A stretch of DNA of 64,000 bases. Source: Nymphaea colorata. Its lineage: Eukaryota > Streptophyta > Magnoliopsida > Nymphaeales > Nymphaeaceae. Under the pieces are notes generated by a model. It was not told the DNA's origin and made no database searches. It saw only the letters and a program-made list of their open reading frames with translations. A program made the translations under genes and the position numbers. The number at the start of each line of letters is the position of its first letter. Position 1 is the stretch's first letter. Positions 11,330 through 21,543 of this stretch are shown here, piece by piece. The stretch spans positions 18,197,934 to 18,261,933 of the forward strand of contig NC_045138.2 of assembly GCF_008831285.2 (NCBI RefSeq), read 5' to 3'.

Positions 11330-11877
11330 TTATTCGCCACTAGAACCAAGCAAGTCTAGCAGGTGGAGGAATAGGTTGATGATGTCCATATAGAGGACAC
11401 TGACTGAAGCTCAACTACTACCGTCCCGGTGTGGCTTGAGGAGGTTGCTTGTATCGTAGATGATGTATCCACCGAAGACACCTGTCCTAAGAATGCTGAA
11501 TATTATCGCGGTGATTTTGCCGAAGGGTGAAAAGATCTGATAAAAACAAAATATAACCGGACTTCTCAACATTTTAGGCAAAATAACTGGGAAGAAAATG
11601 GAAGGAAATGTCTAGTTGCAGGTATACCCCAAGGATGCCAAAGCAAATAAAGCTATCAAAAAACCAAAGAGGAAAGACCCCTGAAATTGGGTGTCACTGC
11701 CCCGACTTGCTGCCCAAAATACATAGAGAATCAAGCTCACAGCCAGCACGACCATTACTCGCAACTTCCAGGATGACCCTGCCTGCTCCAATCAACAGAA
11801 AAGATTCAATTAAATTTTCATAGGAAAAGTTGCAGAATTTAACTCAAGTAACATTGTTAATCTGTGATGATTCGAAG
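11330..11877 (-). pseudogene. Bax-inhibitor-1/LFG-like gene fragment (broken)
   Basis: Read on the minus strand, the last exon (11,536 down to the stop at 11,330) gives IFSPFGKITAIIFSILRTG, then FGGYIIYDTSNLLK, and ends MDIINLFLHLLDLLGSSGE. This resembles the C-terminal membrane helices of BI-1/LIFEGUARD proteins, whose hallmark is a GYIIYDTxNLI-type motif followed by xLYLDxINLFL. These proteins sit in internal membranes and moderate calcium leak and cell death. An upstream exon piece (about 11,640-11,785) reads GRVILEVAS and LFGFLIALFAL-like. An intron with gtatac and ttcttcccag-like ends is retained, so this is a genomic copy and not a retrocopy. A TGA lies in the last exon (GSS*ASVSV) and the N-terminal half is absent. 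The family call rests on motif recognition only. Confidence 0.6.
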
Positions 11878-13340
11878 GTAGATGCTACATTATTGGTTGA
11901 ATGCATGAAACAGTACATGGTTCATGAACCAAAACCTGTAGTTGGACTGTAGGTCACACTCTTGTGGAGATAGAATATTAGTCGAGGATAGGGGAGGTAA
12001 AATTTTCCAGCCTTCCGTACCTCTCTTCAATCACGACTGCCCGTTACAATATTGTCCGATATAATACTGTCTGATGCATCAATGAAAGTGGATCATGCGG
12101 CGTATTGTGAGAGGCCAGTCGCAGCCTCATCTCACTGATTCTCGGATGTCTTTGAATGCCATAGCCACCATTTTCCACCTGTCGTCAATGTCCTCTCTCT
12201 ATCTTGCTCACTGTTTTCTTCTTCTTCCCCTCAGCCCGTAGCTTCTTGTTCGCAGTAGGTAAGATGAGGCCCAACCATCTATTCGCCCTTTTTCTGTTAT
12301 GGGAGAATATGAAAGATCACCTTATTAGTGTCGTGCCAAGCTATTCCACAAAAATCCTTCTCTTCGTTGATTATGTTTCTTTCTTTGGGTCGGATTTTCA
12401 GCAGTGGGTTGTTTTTTTCATGTTAAGATAAACAAGGATGGAGTCGTCAAAGATTCAGATAATACCAATCCATAAACCCTCATAATGGATCTCATCTACT
12501 CCAAACTGAATCTTTTCGAATGACACCAACATAGGGAAAAACCTCAAGGCCCCTTTTCCACTATTTAACCCAAAAAAGATCACTGTAAAGAAACCCCTTT
12601 TTTGAATCAAGCACAAAAAAGCCTCCAACAACTAAGAGAATCCATAGATATATAATTTTTTTTGTCTGTAGCAGGACTGAAAATCCAAGTTGGACCGTCT
12701 GCAACAAGGACTTCAACAGACTGGTTGTAATTTGTTATTGTTGTTGTATTGTTATTATTAATATGGTACTGATTGAGGCTAAGCTGTTGTTTCAGTTTTT
12801 TGCTCTTATACATTGCAGTTTTTGAGTTGGCTTGTGCTTGTTCGAGTGTGGTTTCTCTATTATTTATGTGCTTCCTCCAACAATAAGTTGAACGGAGAAA
12901 AAGGATGATCCTAGTTTTTGTGTACATGCCTTATAAGTAGGCCTGTACAAATGGTTATCCATGGCTAAGGTTTCTGCAATTAGTTATCAGGACGATTGAT
13001 CTACGTCATCTTGTTTACAACAAAACATTGGTTGACCTATTTCAGGGCAAATGAATATTGAATATAGTGGGTTTAAGTGCATGAGATATTTTAATTTGCC
13101 CCATGTCATGGAGAAATTTAGTAGATCTATCATTGTAAAAGTATGTGTTTCTAGTAGAAAGAAATATAAAATGTAATTTCTGTCGTGAATATGAGTACTT
13201 AGAATTCTATAGACGTTGCTTTCCCTGTATAGAAGGCAAAAAAGGGGACCTGAGTCTGAGTAGTTTTTGCATATTTTCCTATTTCCTAAAGTATTCCTTT
13301 CTGGTTTCCAACGTTTTTTTATTGGTCCACGATGGGGTTG
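11878..13340. other. Unassigned stretch
   Basis: No element is delimited. Open frames at 12,204-12,431 (plus), 12,607-12,927 (minus) and 12,987-13,391 (minus) have no recognised domain. A taggcctgtacaaatgg motif at about 12,947 resembles some plant hAT ends, but no matching partner with a duplication was found. Confidence 0.3.
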
Positions 13341-13617
13341 AGGGGGAGCTAAAATAGCATATCCATATCGCAAAGGAAGATTCGGATACACAAAAATGCC
13401 TAATCGGATTTGGATTTGGATTTAGATCAAATTCAGATCCAGACATGAAAGTAAAATAGGGATTCAAGTTAGACTCAAAATATGGAATCAGATATCATAT
13501 TTGGAATAGGATTCTCTTTGTATTCAAATTTGAATTCAAATTCGAATATGTGAATATCCAAAAAAATGGATATGGTTAAAAGTTTATCTGATTTGAATCC
13601 GATCAATTGACATTCTA
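13341..13617 (+). mobile_element. Degenerate piece of a small hAT-like element
   Basis: The stretch from about 13,375 (attcggatac, ggatttggatttggat) to attgacattcta at 13,617 matches the right-hand part of the small hAT-like family, including the tgtgaatatcc..aaaatggatatggtta block. The left end is missing or unrecognisable. Confidence 0.55.
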
Positions 13618-13688
13618 CACATCAACAACAGAGCATAAGAAAACAAACAAGAAACTGAAACTGCTGGTTTACAAAGTTCAGGAAGAGA

Positions 13689-15196
13689 GGAGAGTTGGCA
13701 TACCACTGGCGAAGGCACAGGTCAATCCCACACACAGAAAACACAATAGCTCTTCCTCTCCCCCTCCTCCTCCCCCACACACAGAAAACACAATAGCTAT
13801 TCCTCTCCCCCTCCTCCTCCCCCACACACACAGAAAACACCATTCTCTCCTTTTCTCTTTCTCTTTCTCTCTCTCTCTCTCTTCCTCTTTTTTAATTCCT
13901 TCCTTGTTGCTGTTAATGATATCTCTCTCTCTCTCTCTCTCTTCACATCTTTCTGCGGACAGACTTGAAGAAGCGTAGTGACATGGAATTTGTCAACATT
14001 CGGTCTCCTTCCCTCTCTCCCGCACGTGTCGGAGAAGATCCCCTCGGCATGTGGGAGCTCTTCCGTCTCTGATCAGACGGTTCCCTTCCTTCTTTCGTAT
14101 CACTCTAGCGACTCCGCCTCTGAAAACTTTTCCATGGTGTTTATTTTTCCTTCTGGAAAACTTTTCCCATAAAAAATTAAAAAAAAAAACTAAAAAAAAA
14201 ACATGAGTGGAGACAAAAGATCGGGGTTCTCTAAAATGGAATTTTGTCTCCTTACGAGGAAAACTGTATGCACCGTGATAAATTTCTGATCTCCTTTTAA
14301 ACGGCAAAACAGTATCAAAGATCCCGTCGATTCTTCCATTCTTTTCTTCTGCCTTTGCCAGCGGGCCCCTCTTTTTTCGTTTATTCTTACACATTTCAAA
14401 AATGAAGCAAACAAATATTGTTTTAATTTATAGAGAGAGAAAACGGATTATTCTTACACATTTCAAAAATGAAGCAAACAAATATTTTTTTAATTTATAG
14501 ACACAGAACGGATAATATGAAAGAAAATGAAGCAAACAAATATTTTTTTAAATTATAGAGAGAGAACCCACTCGCAAAGTCAGAAGGAAAGAATGGAAGA
14601 GAGAATCGACGAGATCTTTGATACGGTTTTGCCGTTTAAAAGGAGATCAGAAATTTATCATAGCTCGTAAGTTTTCCCCGTAAGGAGACAAGATCTTATG
14701 ACTCCACTCATGGTTTTTTAGTTTTTTTTTTATGAGAAAAGTTTTCCCAAAGGTAAAATAAAAACCATGGAAAAGTTCTCAGAGGCCAAGTCGCTAGAGT
14801 GATATGGAAGAAGGAAGGGAACTGTCTGATCCGAGACAGAAAAGCTCCCACGTGGAGGGGATCTTATCCGGCACATGCGGGAGAGAGGGAAGGAGACCGA
14901 ATGTTGACAAATTCCATGTCACTGTACGCTTCTTCAAGTCAGTCCGCAGAAAGATGTGAAGAGAGAGAGAGAGAGAGAGAAATATCATTAACAGCAACAA
15001 GGAAGGAATTAAAAAAGAGGAAGAGAGAGAGAGAGAGAGAGAGGAAAGGAGAGAATGGTGGGGGAGGAGGAGCGGGAGAGGAAGAGCTATTGTGTTTTCT
15101 GTGTGTGTGGGGGAGGAGGAGGGGGAGAGGAAGAGCTATTGTGTTTTCTGTGTGTGGGATTGACCTGTGCCTTCATCAGCGGTATGCCAACCCTCC
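13689..15196. repeat. 1.5-kb fold-back interrupting a hAT gene
   Basis: The ends are complementary: ggagagttggcatacc at 13,689 against ggtatgccaaccctcc ending at 15,196. Arms of about 650 and 610 bp (13,689-14,345; 14,586-15,196) pair through the CT-rich stretch (cacacagaaaacacaatagct), the agactt..gaagcgta block and the gtttaaaaggagatcagaaattta block. The loop (14,346-14,585) holds three copies of a unit of about 65 bp centred on gaagcaaacaaatatt. The right end lies inside a hAT transposase frame, so this element probably inserted there. No clear target duplication was found because the left flank is not hAT sequence. Confidence 0.8.
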
Positions 15197-16758
15197 TTAT
15201 TTGTGTCACTATTATTATACATATTTTTGTAAACATATAATTCATGAAAGATACTCTCTATATCTTCATATTTGACCACTGCATCACTTTTATTCAAACC
15301 AAGCAAATACTTTAAGTATGACAACTTGAACATAGGATCTAAAACAAATACAATTGTAAAGAGAATATTGTATCTCTTGAAGTATTTGTCAAATTTTTCT
15401 TGCATTTTGCATATCAATGTTCTTATATGTTCATTTGATGTTCCACGATGTATACGCAAATGATGGTAAATTGATAAAATTTCTTCAATTACAAGATTAG
15501 ATGTTACCTGCTTAGAGATACAGAATATATTTGTTGTATTGTAGAATGCTTTTAAGAACTGACATAAATAAGATGCATGAGACCACTCATCCTCAGAAAG
15601 GCAAGCATGCATAATTATATTCACACACTGCCAAATGTTGAAAGACATCTTTGAATAACAATGCATCTCTCAACATTATAAATGTAAAATTCCATTGAGT
15701 AGGAACATAATAGTTTAAACTTTTTTTCTCATCTAAACCCATTGCCTTTACACATTGCTTGAAAGCATGTAAATGTTTTAGTAATTCCCTCACATATTTG
15801 ACACTCTCACGAATTTTTGAAATTGTATCATCCATATCATTCATACTATCTTTAACCACGAGATTTATAATATGTGCACCACAACGAATATGAAACTATT
15901 CCCTTTTCAATGGAAATGAAAGATTATTTTTTCCTTCTATGGTCCTTCTTAGTAAACTTATTCCACTATCATTTGCTGAATAGTTATCAGTAGTAACTGA
16001 AAATAACTTCAATTGAATTTCCCACTAAGTAGTAATGCATTCTAATAAAACGTCACATGTACAACTTGCAATATATGGTGGAGGCACATGTACAAAATTA
16101 AGTATATGAGAGTGCAATTGTCAATCTGTATCAATATATTAGGCTGTCAAGCATAAGTATCCTAATGTCTCTTGTGAGGACCACACATCAAATGTCAATG
16201 AAACCCGTTGCACGTGATTATTTAAAAGTCATTGATATCTCATTTTTTTAATCTTGAACATTAACTGAACTTCTTTTGTAAGTGTTTTTCTGAAAAATGG
16301 AACAAATCTTGAATTGTAAGCCTCTAAAATATCGTCATTATATATTTATATTCTGCAAAACTAAAAGGAAGTGCATGCATTATTGCACACTTAGCTATAC
16401 ATTTTCTTATAGTCTCCATATCAAATTTATGTAGACATAAAAAAGGGGCACCAAATTCACTAACTCTAATTGCCAAAGTTCGTTGTTTTCCTTCAAATGT
16501 TGTTTTTTTTTTTGCACAAGTATCTCTATGACGTTTTAAGTGGTTCATACCATTACAACTATGTCCACTAAATCGTTCACTACAATGATTGCATTTTGCA
16601 TACTCTTTTTCCTTAAATTGTACAAATGTGAAGTCATTCCATACTTTTGAAGTTCTTTTCCTCTTGGATTCAACTTCATTTTTAGTAGATAAAAATGATT
16701 CATTCTCCTCCATATCTGCCATCAGACGATATTCTTCATTCCCAGAGTGAAAAGACAT
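15197..16758 (-). pseudogene. hAT transposase pseudogene, BED-finger type, 3'-truncated
   Basis: On the minus strand from 16,758 the product begins with a BED zinc finger: CNHC at about residues 57-60, then HLKRHRDTC (C-x2-C..H-x3-H-x4-C). After frame breaks it continues with TFDVWSSQETLGYLCLTA, then LFSVTTDNYSANDSGISLLRR, FHIRCGAHIINLVVKDSM, VPTQWNFTFIMLRDAL and FTIVFVLDPMFKLSYLKYLL. These are the ordered blocks of plant hAT transposases of the RICESLEEPER/DAYSLEEPER kind. Stops occur before FHIRCG and inside the W(S)SQ block, and frameshifts split the gene. The C-terminal hAT dimerisation region is missing because the frame runs into the 1.5-kb fold-back at 15,196. It is non-functional. Confidence 0.85.
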
Positions 16759-18780
16759 AACTTACTATTTGAATGGAACCCAAACAACCTAAGCACATGA
16801 AATGATTCAACTCTTAAAAACGAAATGATTTAATTTTAAGCAGCATAGAAGTAATCTAATATGTAGGGAAGTTATGCAGTATTAGAGTCAACAATGCATT
16901 TTTAACTTTAACAACTTCCACTACAGATCATTTTATAGTTTTCAGGAAACTTCTTAATCAGCACAAGTCACTTGGCATTACTATTCTCAAGCCACATATT
17001 GAACATTAAGAACATGAATCAGTAAAGTCATTGATTAGTATTTGGAGCTTACTATTGTCATCAAGCCTCTTGACAAAACATTCAAAACATGATCCACAAA
17101 TTATATGTATATTTTCAGTGTAAATGAAAATTCACCTTCAAAGACCAAAAAACAGACATTTTTCAATTGAAATGAACATAGGACAGTAGGATGCTTTCCA
17201 AAGAAGCACCATACTTGGGGGGCAAAACATAAAAATATGGAACTCAAAAGTTTATGAATCCATCCTGGAAGAACTTGCACGTAAGAAAATGTATGTGGAT
17301 GACAATAATGTCAATATAGAGATCCGTAGTTTAGAGTCATCAGACAGAATCTAAAACCAATATTTGGTCGTTAAACCAGTCCAATGAAATAGGCCATCAA
17401 CTATGAAATAAAAGACAAACAAAAGTTCAAACATAAAATGTTCGCGTGAAGCAATAAGCTATTAAAAACAAGTCATTCACTAATTACATAATAATTGATG
17501 AGTTGCTCAAGAAATGTCGATAAAGCTAAAATAGTAGTACACCCAAAATGCCATCAAATCAACTAATAAAAAAGCAATAATTATGATCAGACCAACCAAT
17601 AAATAAAAAAATATTACCTGAATGCAAAGTATAGAGTATAGCAGGATATCATGCCTCTACATGAAATGCACAATCACAAGTTCAATTAAGTAGCGAAGAA
17701 CTAGCACTTGAAGGAGATTTGAAGTTCTGCGAAATTGAAAAAAAATCATATTCAGCAAGGTGAGGTAAAGTAAGTCTAGCAGTAAGAAGGTGTAACAGCT
17801 CTAGAGGCCACTCCTTGTGTAAGATTTGGGACAATTGTACCTTGTTTCACTTATTTTATAGCACTATTTAAGCACTATGCCTGACCAATTAGAGATTCAT
17901 CTTCCCGTTGGTAGTGCTCTGATGCAGATTGAGTGTGAGACAGCGCTATGACAAAATGGCCAATGAAAGAAGTCAGACCATAATCAAAATGGCCAATGAA
18001 AATCTTTTATTTGAATTACCACACAAGCGCTAAGACATGTTGCTGTAAAACAATTGAAAAATTAAGTAATTTTTATCAAGCAAGTATGCAAGAAATTCCC
18101 ATGAGGGTTCGACTCTTAACTACATTATTACATTCAAATGTGCAACATTAACAAAACTAACATAAACAAGAAGACAAGCTACCTAAGAACCAAATGGTCA
18201 GAAAAAAAATACAGTAATAATACACGGCTTTGACGACAGATTGCAACCACACAAATTTTTATTTGAATTAGGTCATCAACTATTGCTTAAATAGTATAGC
18301 AGAATATCATGCGTCTACATGAAATGCACAATCACGAGTTCCGTTAAGTAGCAAAGAACTAGCATTTGAAGGAGATTTGAAGCTCTGCAAAATTGGAAAA
18401 AAATCATATTGCATGGCTTCGACAGTGTACTGCAAACCACACAAATTCAACTCTTTCCTACATTATTATGTTCAAATATGCAACCTTAACAAAACTAACA
18501 TAAACAAGGAGACAGAAGTTACCCAAGAACCAAATGGTCAGACAAAAAAAAATGCAGTAATAATACACGGCTTCGACAGCAGACTGCAAACCACAAGAAT
18601 TTTCCACAAAAGGCAGTCCGAATGGTACAAAAATCAAGTTAAAACTTAAAACGCACAGCAGTTGAACGGTCATTGATATTCTAGATGGATTTTTCATGCA
18701 TTCCAGTACAGAGCTGAGCTATAACAGCATACTCACTGAAAGAAGTCAGACCACTGGAGGGTGAACGGAGATGGTGGATA
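16759..18780. other. 5' flank of hAT pseudogene with local direct repeats
   Basis: AT-rich, non-coding. Two pairs of direct repeats are visible: 17,640-17,755 with 18,297-18,412 (the block tctacatgaaatgcacaatcac) and 18,110-18,245 with 18,450-18,595 (the block aacaaaactaacataaacaag, then accaaatggtcag). Such interleaved repeats are common near transposon ends. A 90-codon frame at 18,377-18,649 arises from these repeats and is not credible as a gene. Confidence 0.5.
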
Positions 18781-18954
18781 GTGACGACTCATGATCGCAC
18801 GGTCGAACCCCAAAGCTGCACAGTGGTGGCAGACCGGAGGTCCACGGCAGCTATGGCAGACCGGCGGCGGTGCGGTGACAATGGCGGTGGCTCAACTCTC
18901 TCTTTCCAAACAAAAACCCTAATGCATCGAAATGTTTTTGGAAGTTCGAAGCTG
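18781..18954. other. GC-richer stretch, unassigned
   Basis: Contains the N-terminal part of a 108-codon plus frame (18,781-19,107) with no known domain. It is probably the subterminal part of the adjoining hAT-type end. Confidence 0.3.
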
Positions 18955-19133
18955 ATTAAAGTTATCGGGCCGAACGGGCCCGAACGGGCCAATTTGGTTA
19001 ACCCGGCCCGTTATGATGTCGGGCCGGGCACAACGGGTAAAAGCTCGATACCAAAAATATTGGCCCGGACCTGGTCCCGGAGTGGGCCGGGTACCAGTAC
19101 TCGGTAGCGGCCTGGCCCGGCGCCTAGGCCTAC
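18955..19133 (-). mobile_element. Probable hAT-type terminus rich in cgggcc
   Basis: Many cgggcc/ggcccg words culminate in a right edge ..ggcgcctaggccta at about 19,133. This composition and a TAGGC-type end are typical of one group of plant hAT elements. It may be the 5' end of the element that carried the transposase at 15.2-16.76 kb. Directly to its right lies the tail of a Bax-inhibitor-like gene copy, so the element seems to have landed inside that copy. The opposite end was not identified. Confidence 0.4.
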
Positions 19134-19172
19134 CTGCACCTGCTCGACTTGCTTGGGTCCGGTGGGGAATAA
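19134..19172 (+). pseudogene. Last codons of a Bax-inhibitor-like gene copy
   Basis: Reads LHLLDLLGSGGE-stop and matches the final codons of the copies ending at 11,330 (minus) and 54,542 (plus). The downstream flank (gcgtaaatgctttgatatatttga) also matches the copy at 11.3 kb. It is only a stub, cut at its left by the hAT-type terminus. Confidence 0.5.
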
Positions 19173-19227
19173 GTGCGTAAATGCTTTGATATATTTGACT
19201 TTGTATATGTATACAACTCTACATAGC

Positions 19228-20264
19228 TTCAAAAGGCATGATCGAGGTGGATTGATTTCCGATAAAAAAAATTATGAGAAATTTATTTAGTATAAAATCA
19301 ATTGAATTGTTTGTAACATATATATATATATATATATGTCTTCTTAGAATAACTTGGAGCCTACTTCCTTGTGTGTGTAATTAAACTTTAATGAGATTCA
19401 CTTTTATCTGACCTTGTGTCCATTCCCCAATAAGGCACGGAGCTGCATCCGTATTTATACATACATCACAAATTTTTGTTTGCGTCATAAAATGGAAAGA
19501 ATAGGATGGAGCTCCTAGAAATGAGGTATTGTTAGAAAGGGACTCATGACCGGTGATCATCCATTAGTATCCCGATTGAGTCACTCTTAATGTGTTTAAA
19601 CCTTCAAGTAGTCATTGTCACTTCCAATGCACTCTTTGTCTCAAGTTAGAGAGTATGAGGGTACAAATGTGTTTAAACCTTCAAGTAGTCATTGTCACGT
19701 CCAATGCACTCTTTCGTCTCAAGTTAGAGAATCTGAGGGTGCAAAAAAAAATGGTGACCTTTCAGTGAATCACTCATAGACCCTTAGAAGTATGAGGGTT
19801 TCATGACATATTTTTCCATTAAAAAAAAGTGATGTATAAAAAAATATGTGATTTTTTTTTTCATTAATGAAATTTCCACAACCTTGGACTAGTTTCACAC
19901 ATAGACCACAAAATAAAGTCCATACGCAAGGACTCTTTGGGATGTATAGGAGAGGGGAAGTAGGGACTGTGATACATGCTGTCTAAGAATTGTGTTCCCC
20001 TACTTCCCATTGGAAAAAAGTTTCATGTGTCCCATGAGTGTGTGAAACTAGTCCAAGGTTGTCGCATTTGCAAACACAATCGAAACACCACCCTTCCTCC
20101 CATTGACTCGCTTTTCTTTCACTTCGATGATTTTCAAAGACCAAAATGGGTGAAATATTCACAAGATTTGTTTCCATGAGTCTTCGAGCCAGGTGATCAA
20201 CAAGGACAAGTGGACCCCAAACGCTGTGTGATTGGTGCACAGCCAAGCCAGTAAGAAAAAATAC
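19228..20264 (+). repeat. Tandem duplication, first copy (1.04 kb)
   Basis: Starts ttcaaaaggcatgatcgagg and is repeated head to tail from 20,265. It contains an internal duplication of about 80 bp (about 19,590-19,668 and 19,669-19,748, beginning atgtgtttaaaccttcaagt) and a 35-bp inverted pair (ccttggactagtttcacaca at about 19,882 and its complement at about 20,040). The 67-codon frame at 19,976-20,179 (MLSKNCVPLLPIGKKFHVSHE) recurs in copy two, but no domain is known. Confidence 0.9.
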
Positions 20265-20351
20265 TTCAAAAGGCATGATCGAGGTGGATTGATTTCCGAT
20301 AAAAAAAAATATGAGAAATTTATTTAGTATCAAATCAATTGAATTGTTTGT

Positions 20352-20431
<80 letters not shown>

Positions 20432-21354
20432 TTCTTAGAATAACTTGGAGCCTACTTCCTTGTGTGTATAATTAAACTTTAATGAGATTCACTTTTATCT
20501 GACCTTGTGTCCCTTCTCCAATAAGGCACAGAGCTGCATCCGTATTTATACATACATCACAAATTTTTGTTTGCGTCATAAAATGGAAAGAATAGGATGG
20601 AGCTCCTAGAAATGAGGTATTGTTAGAAAGGGACTCGTGACCGGTGATCATCCATTAGTAGCCCCATTGAGTCACTCTTAATGTGTTTAAACCTTCAAGT
20701 AGTCATTGTCACTTCCAATGCACTCTTTGTCTCAAGTTAGAGAGTATGAGGGTACAAATGTGTTTAAACCTTCAAGTAGTCATTGTCACGTCCAATGCAC
20801 TCTTTCGTCTCAAGTTAGAGAGTCTGAGGGTACAAAAAAAGATGGTGACCTTTCAGTGAATCATCATAGACCCTTAGAAGTATGAGGGTTTCATGACATA
20901 TTTTTCCATTAAAAAAAAGTGATGTATAAAAAAATATGTGATTTTTTTTTTCATTAATGAAATTTCCACAACCTTGGACTAGTTTCACACATAGACCACA
21001 AAATAAAGTCCATACGCAAGGACTCTTTGGGATGTATAGGAGAGGGGAAGTAGGGACTGTGATACATGCTGTCTAAGAATTGTGATCCCCTACTTCCCAT
21101 TGGAAAAAAGTTTCATGTGTCCCATGAGTGTGTGAAACTAGTCCAACGTTGTCGCATTTGCAAACACAATCCAAACACCACCCTTCCTCCCATTGACTCG
21201 CTTTTCTTTCACTTCGATGATTTTCAAAGACCAAAATGGGTGAAATATTCACAAGATTTGTTTCCATGAGTCTTCGAGCCAGGTGATCAACAAGGACAAG
21301 TGGACCCCAAACGCTGTGTGATTGGTGCACAGCCAAGCTAGTAAGAAAAAATAC
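20265..21354 (+). repeat. Tandem duplication, second copy
   Basis: Differs from the first copy at only a handful of bases outside the AT microsatellite (20,357-20,428), which is about 72 bp here against about 20 bp in copy one (19,317-19,337). The near identity indicates a recent event. Confidence 0.9.
20357..20428. repeat. (AT)n microsatellite
   Basis: A TA run of about 72 bp, expanded relative to the paralogous site in the first tandem copy. Confidence 0.95.
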
Positions 21355-21534
21355 TCTGGCATTGAAAGTGGAAGTCATGTTTATCATGTTTTTGAAAAGT
21401 GAAAGTCATATCATTAGCTATGAGCCTGTGGCATTTAGAATCCATAGAAGTGAGAAAGAGAAAACTTGGATCTGAATTCCAACAACTTCTCTTGAATCTG
21501 CTCCATTTTACCTTTTCTGAACTTGTTTAGTATC

Positions 21535-21543
21535 CTTTATACA
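21535..21543. repeat. Left target-site duplication of hAT element
   Basis: CTTTATACA, identical to 24,884-24,892. hAT elements make 8-bp duplications; the ninth matching base is probably chance. Confidence 0.85.

Noticed and set aside
13607-15275. Open frames of 123-158 codons on both strands
   Set aside because: They sit in the CT/GA-rich arms of the 1.5-kb fold-back and are mirror images of each other.
18781-19107. A 108-codon basic frame
   Set aside because: Arises from cgggcc-rich transposon-end sequence; no domain.
12947-19133. A single hAT element bounded by taggcctg at 12,947 and ggcctaggc at 19,126
   Set aside because: No matching 8-bp duplication flanks the two motifs, and the 1.5-kb fold-back plus missing 3' coding part make the boundaries unreliable.
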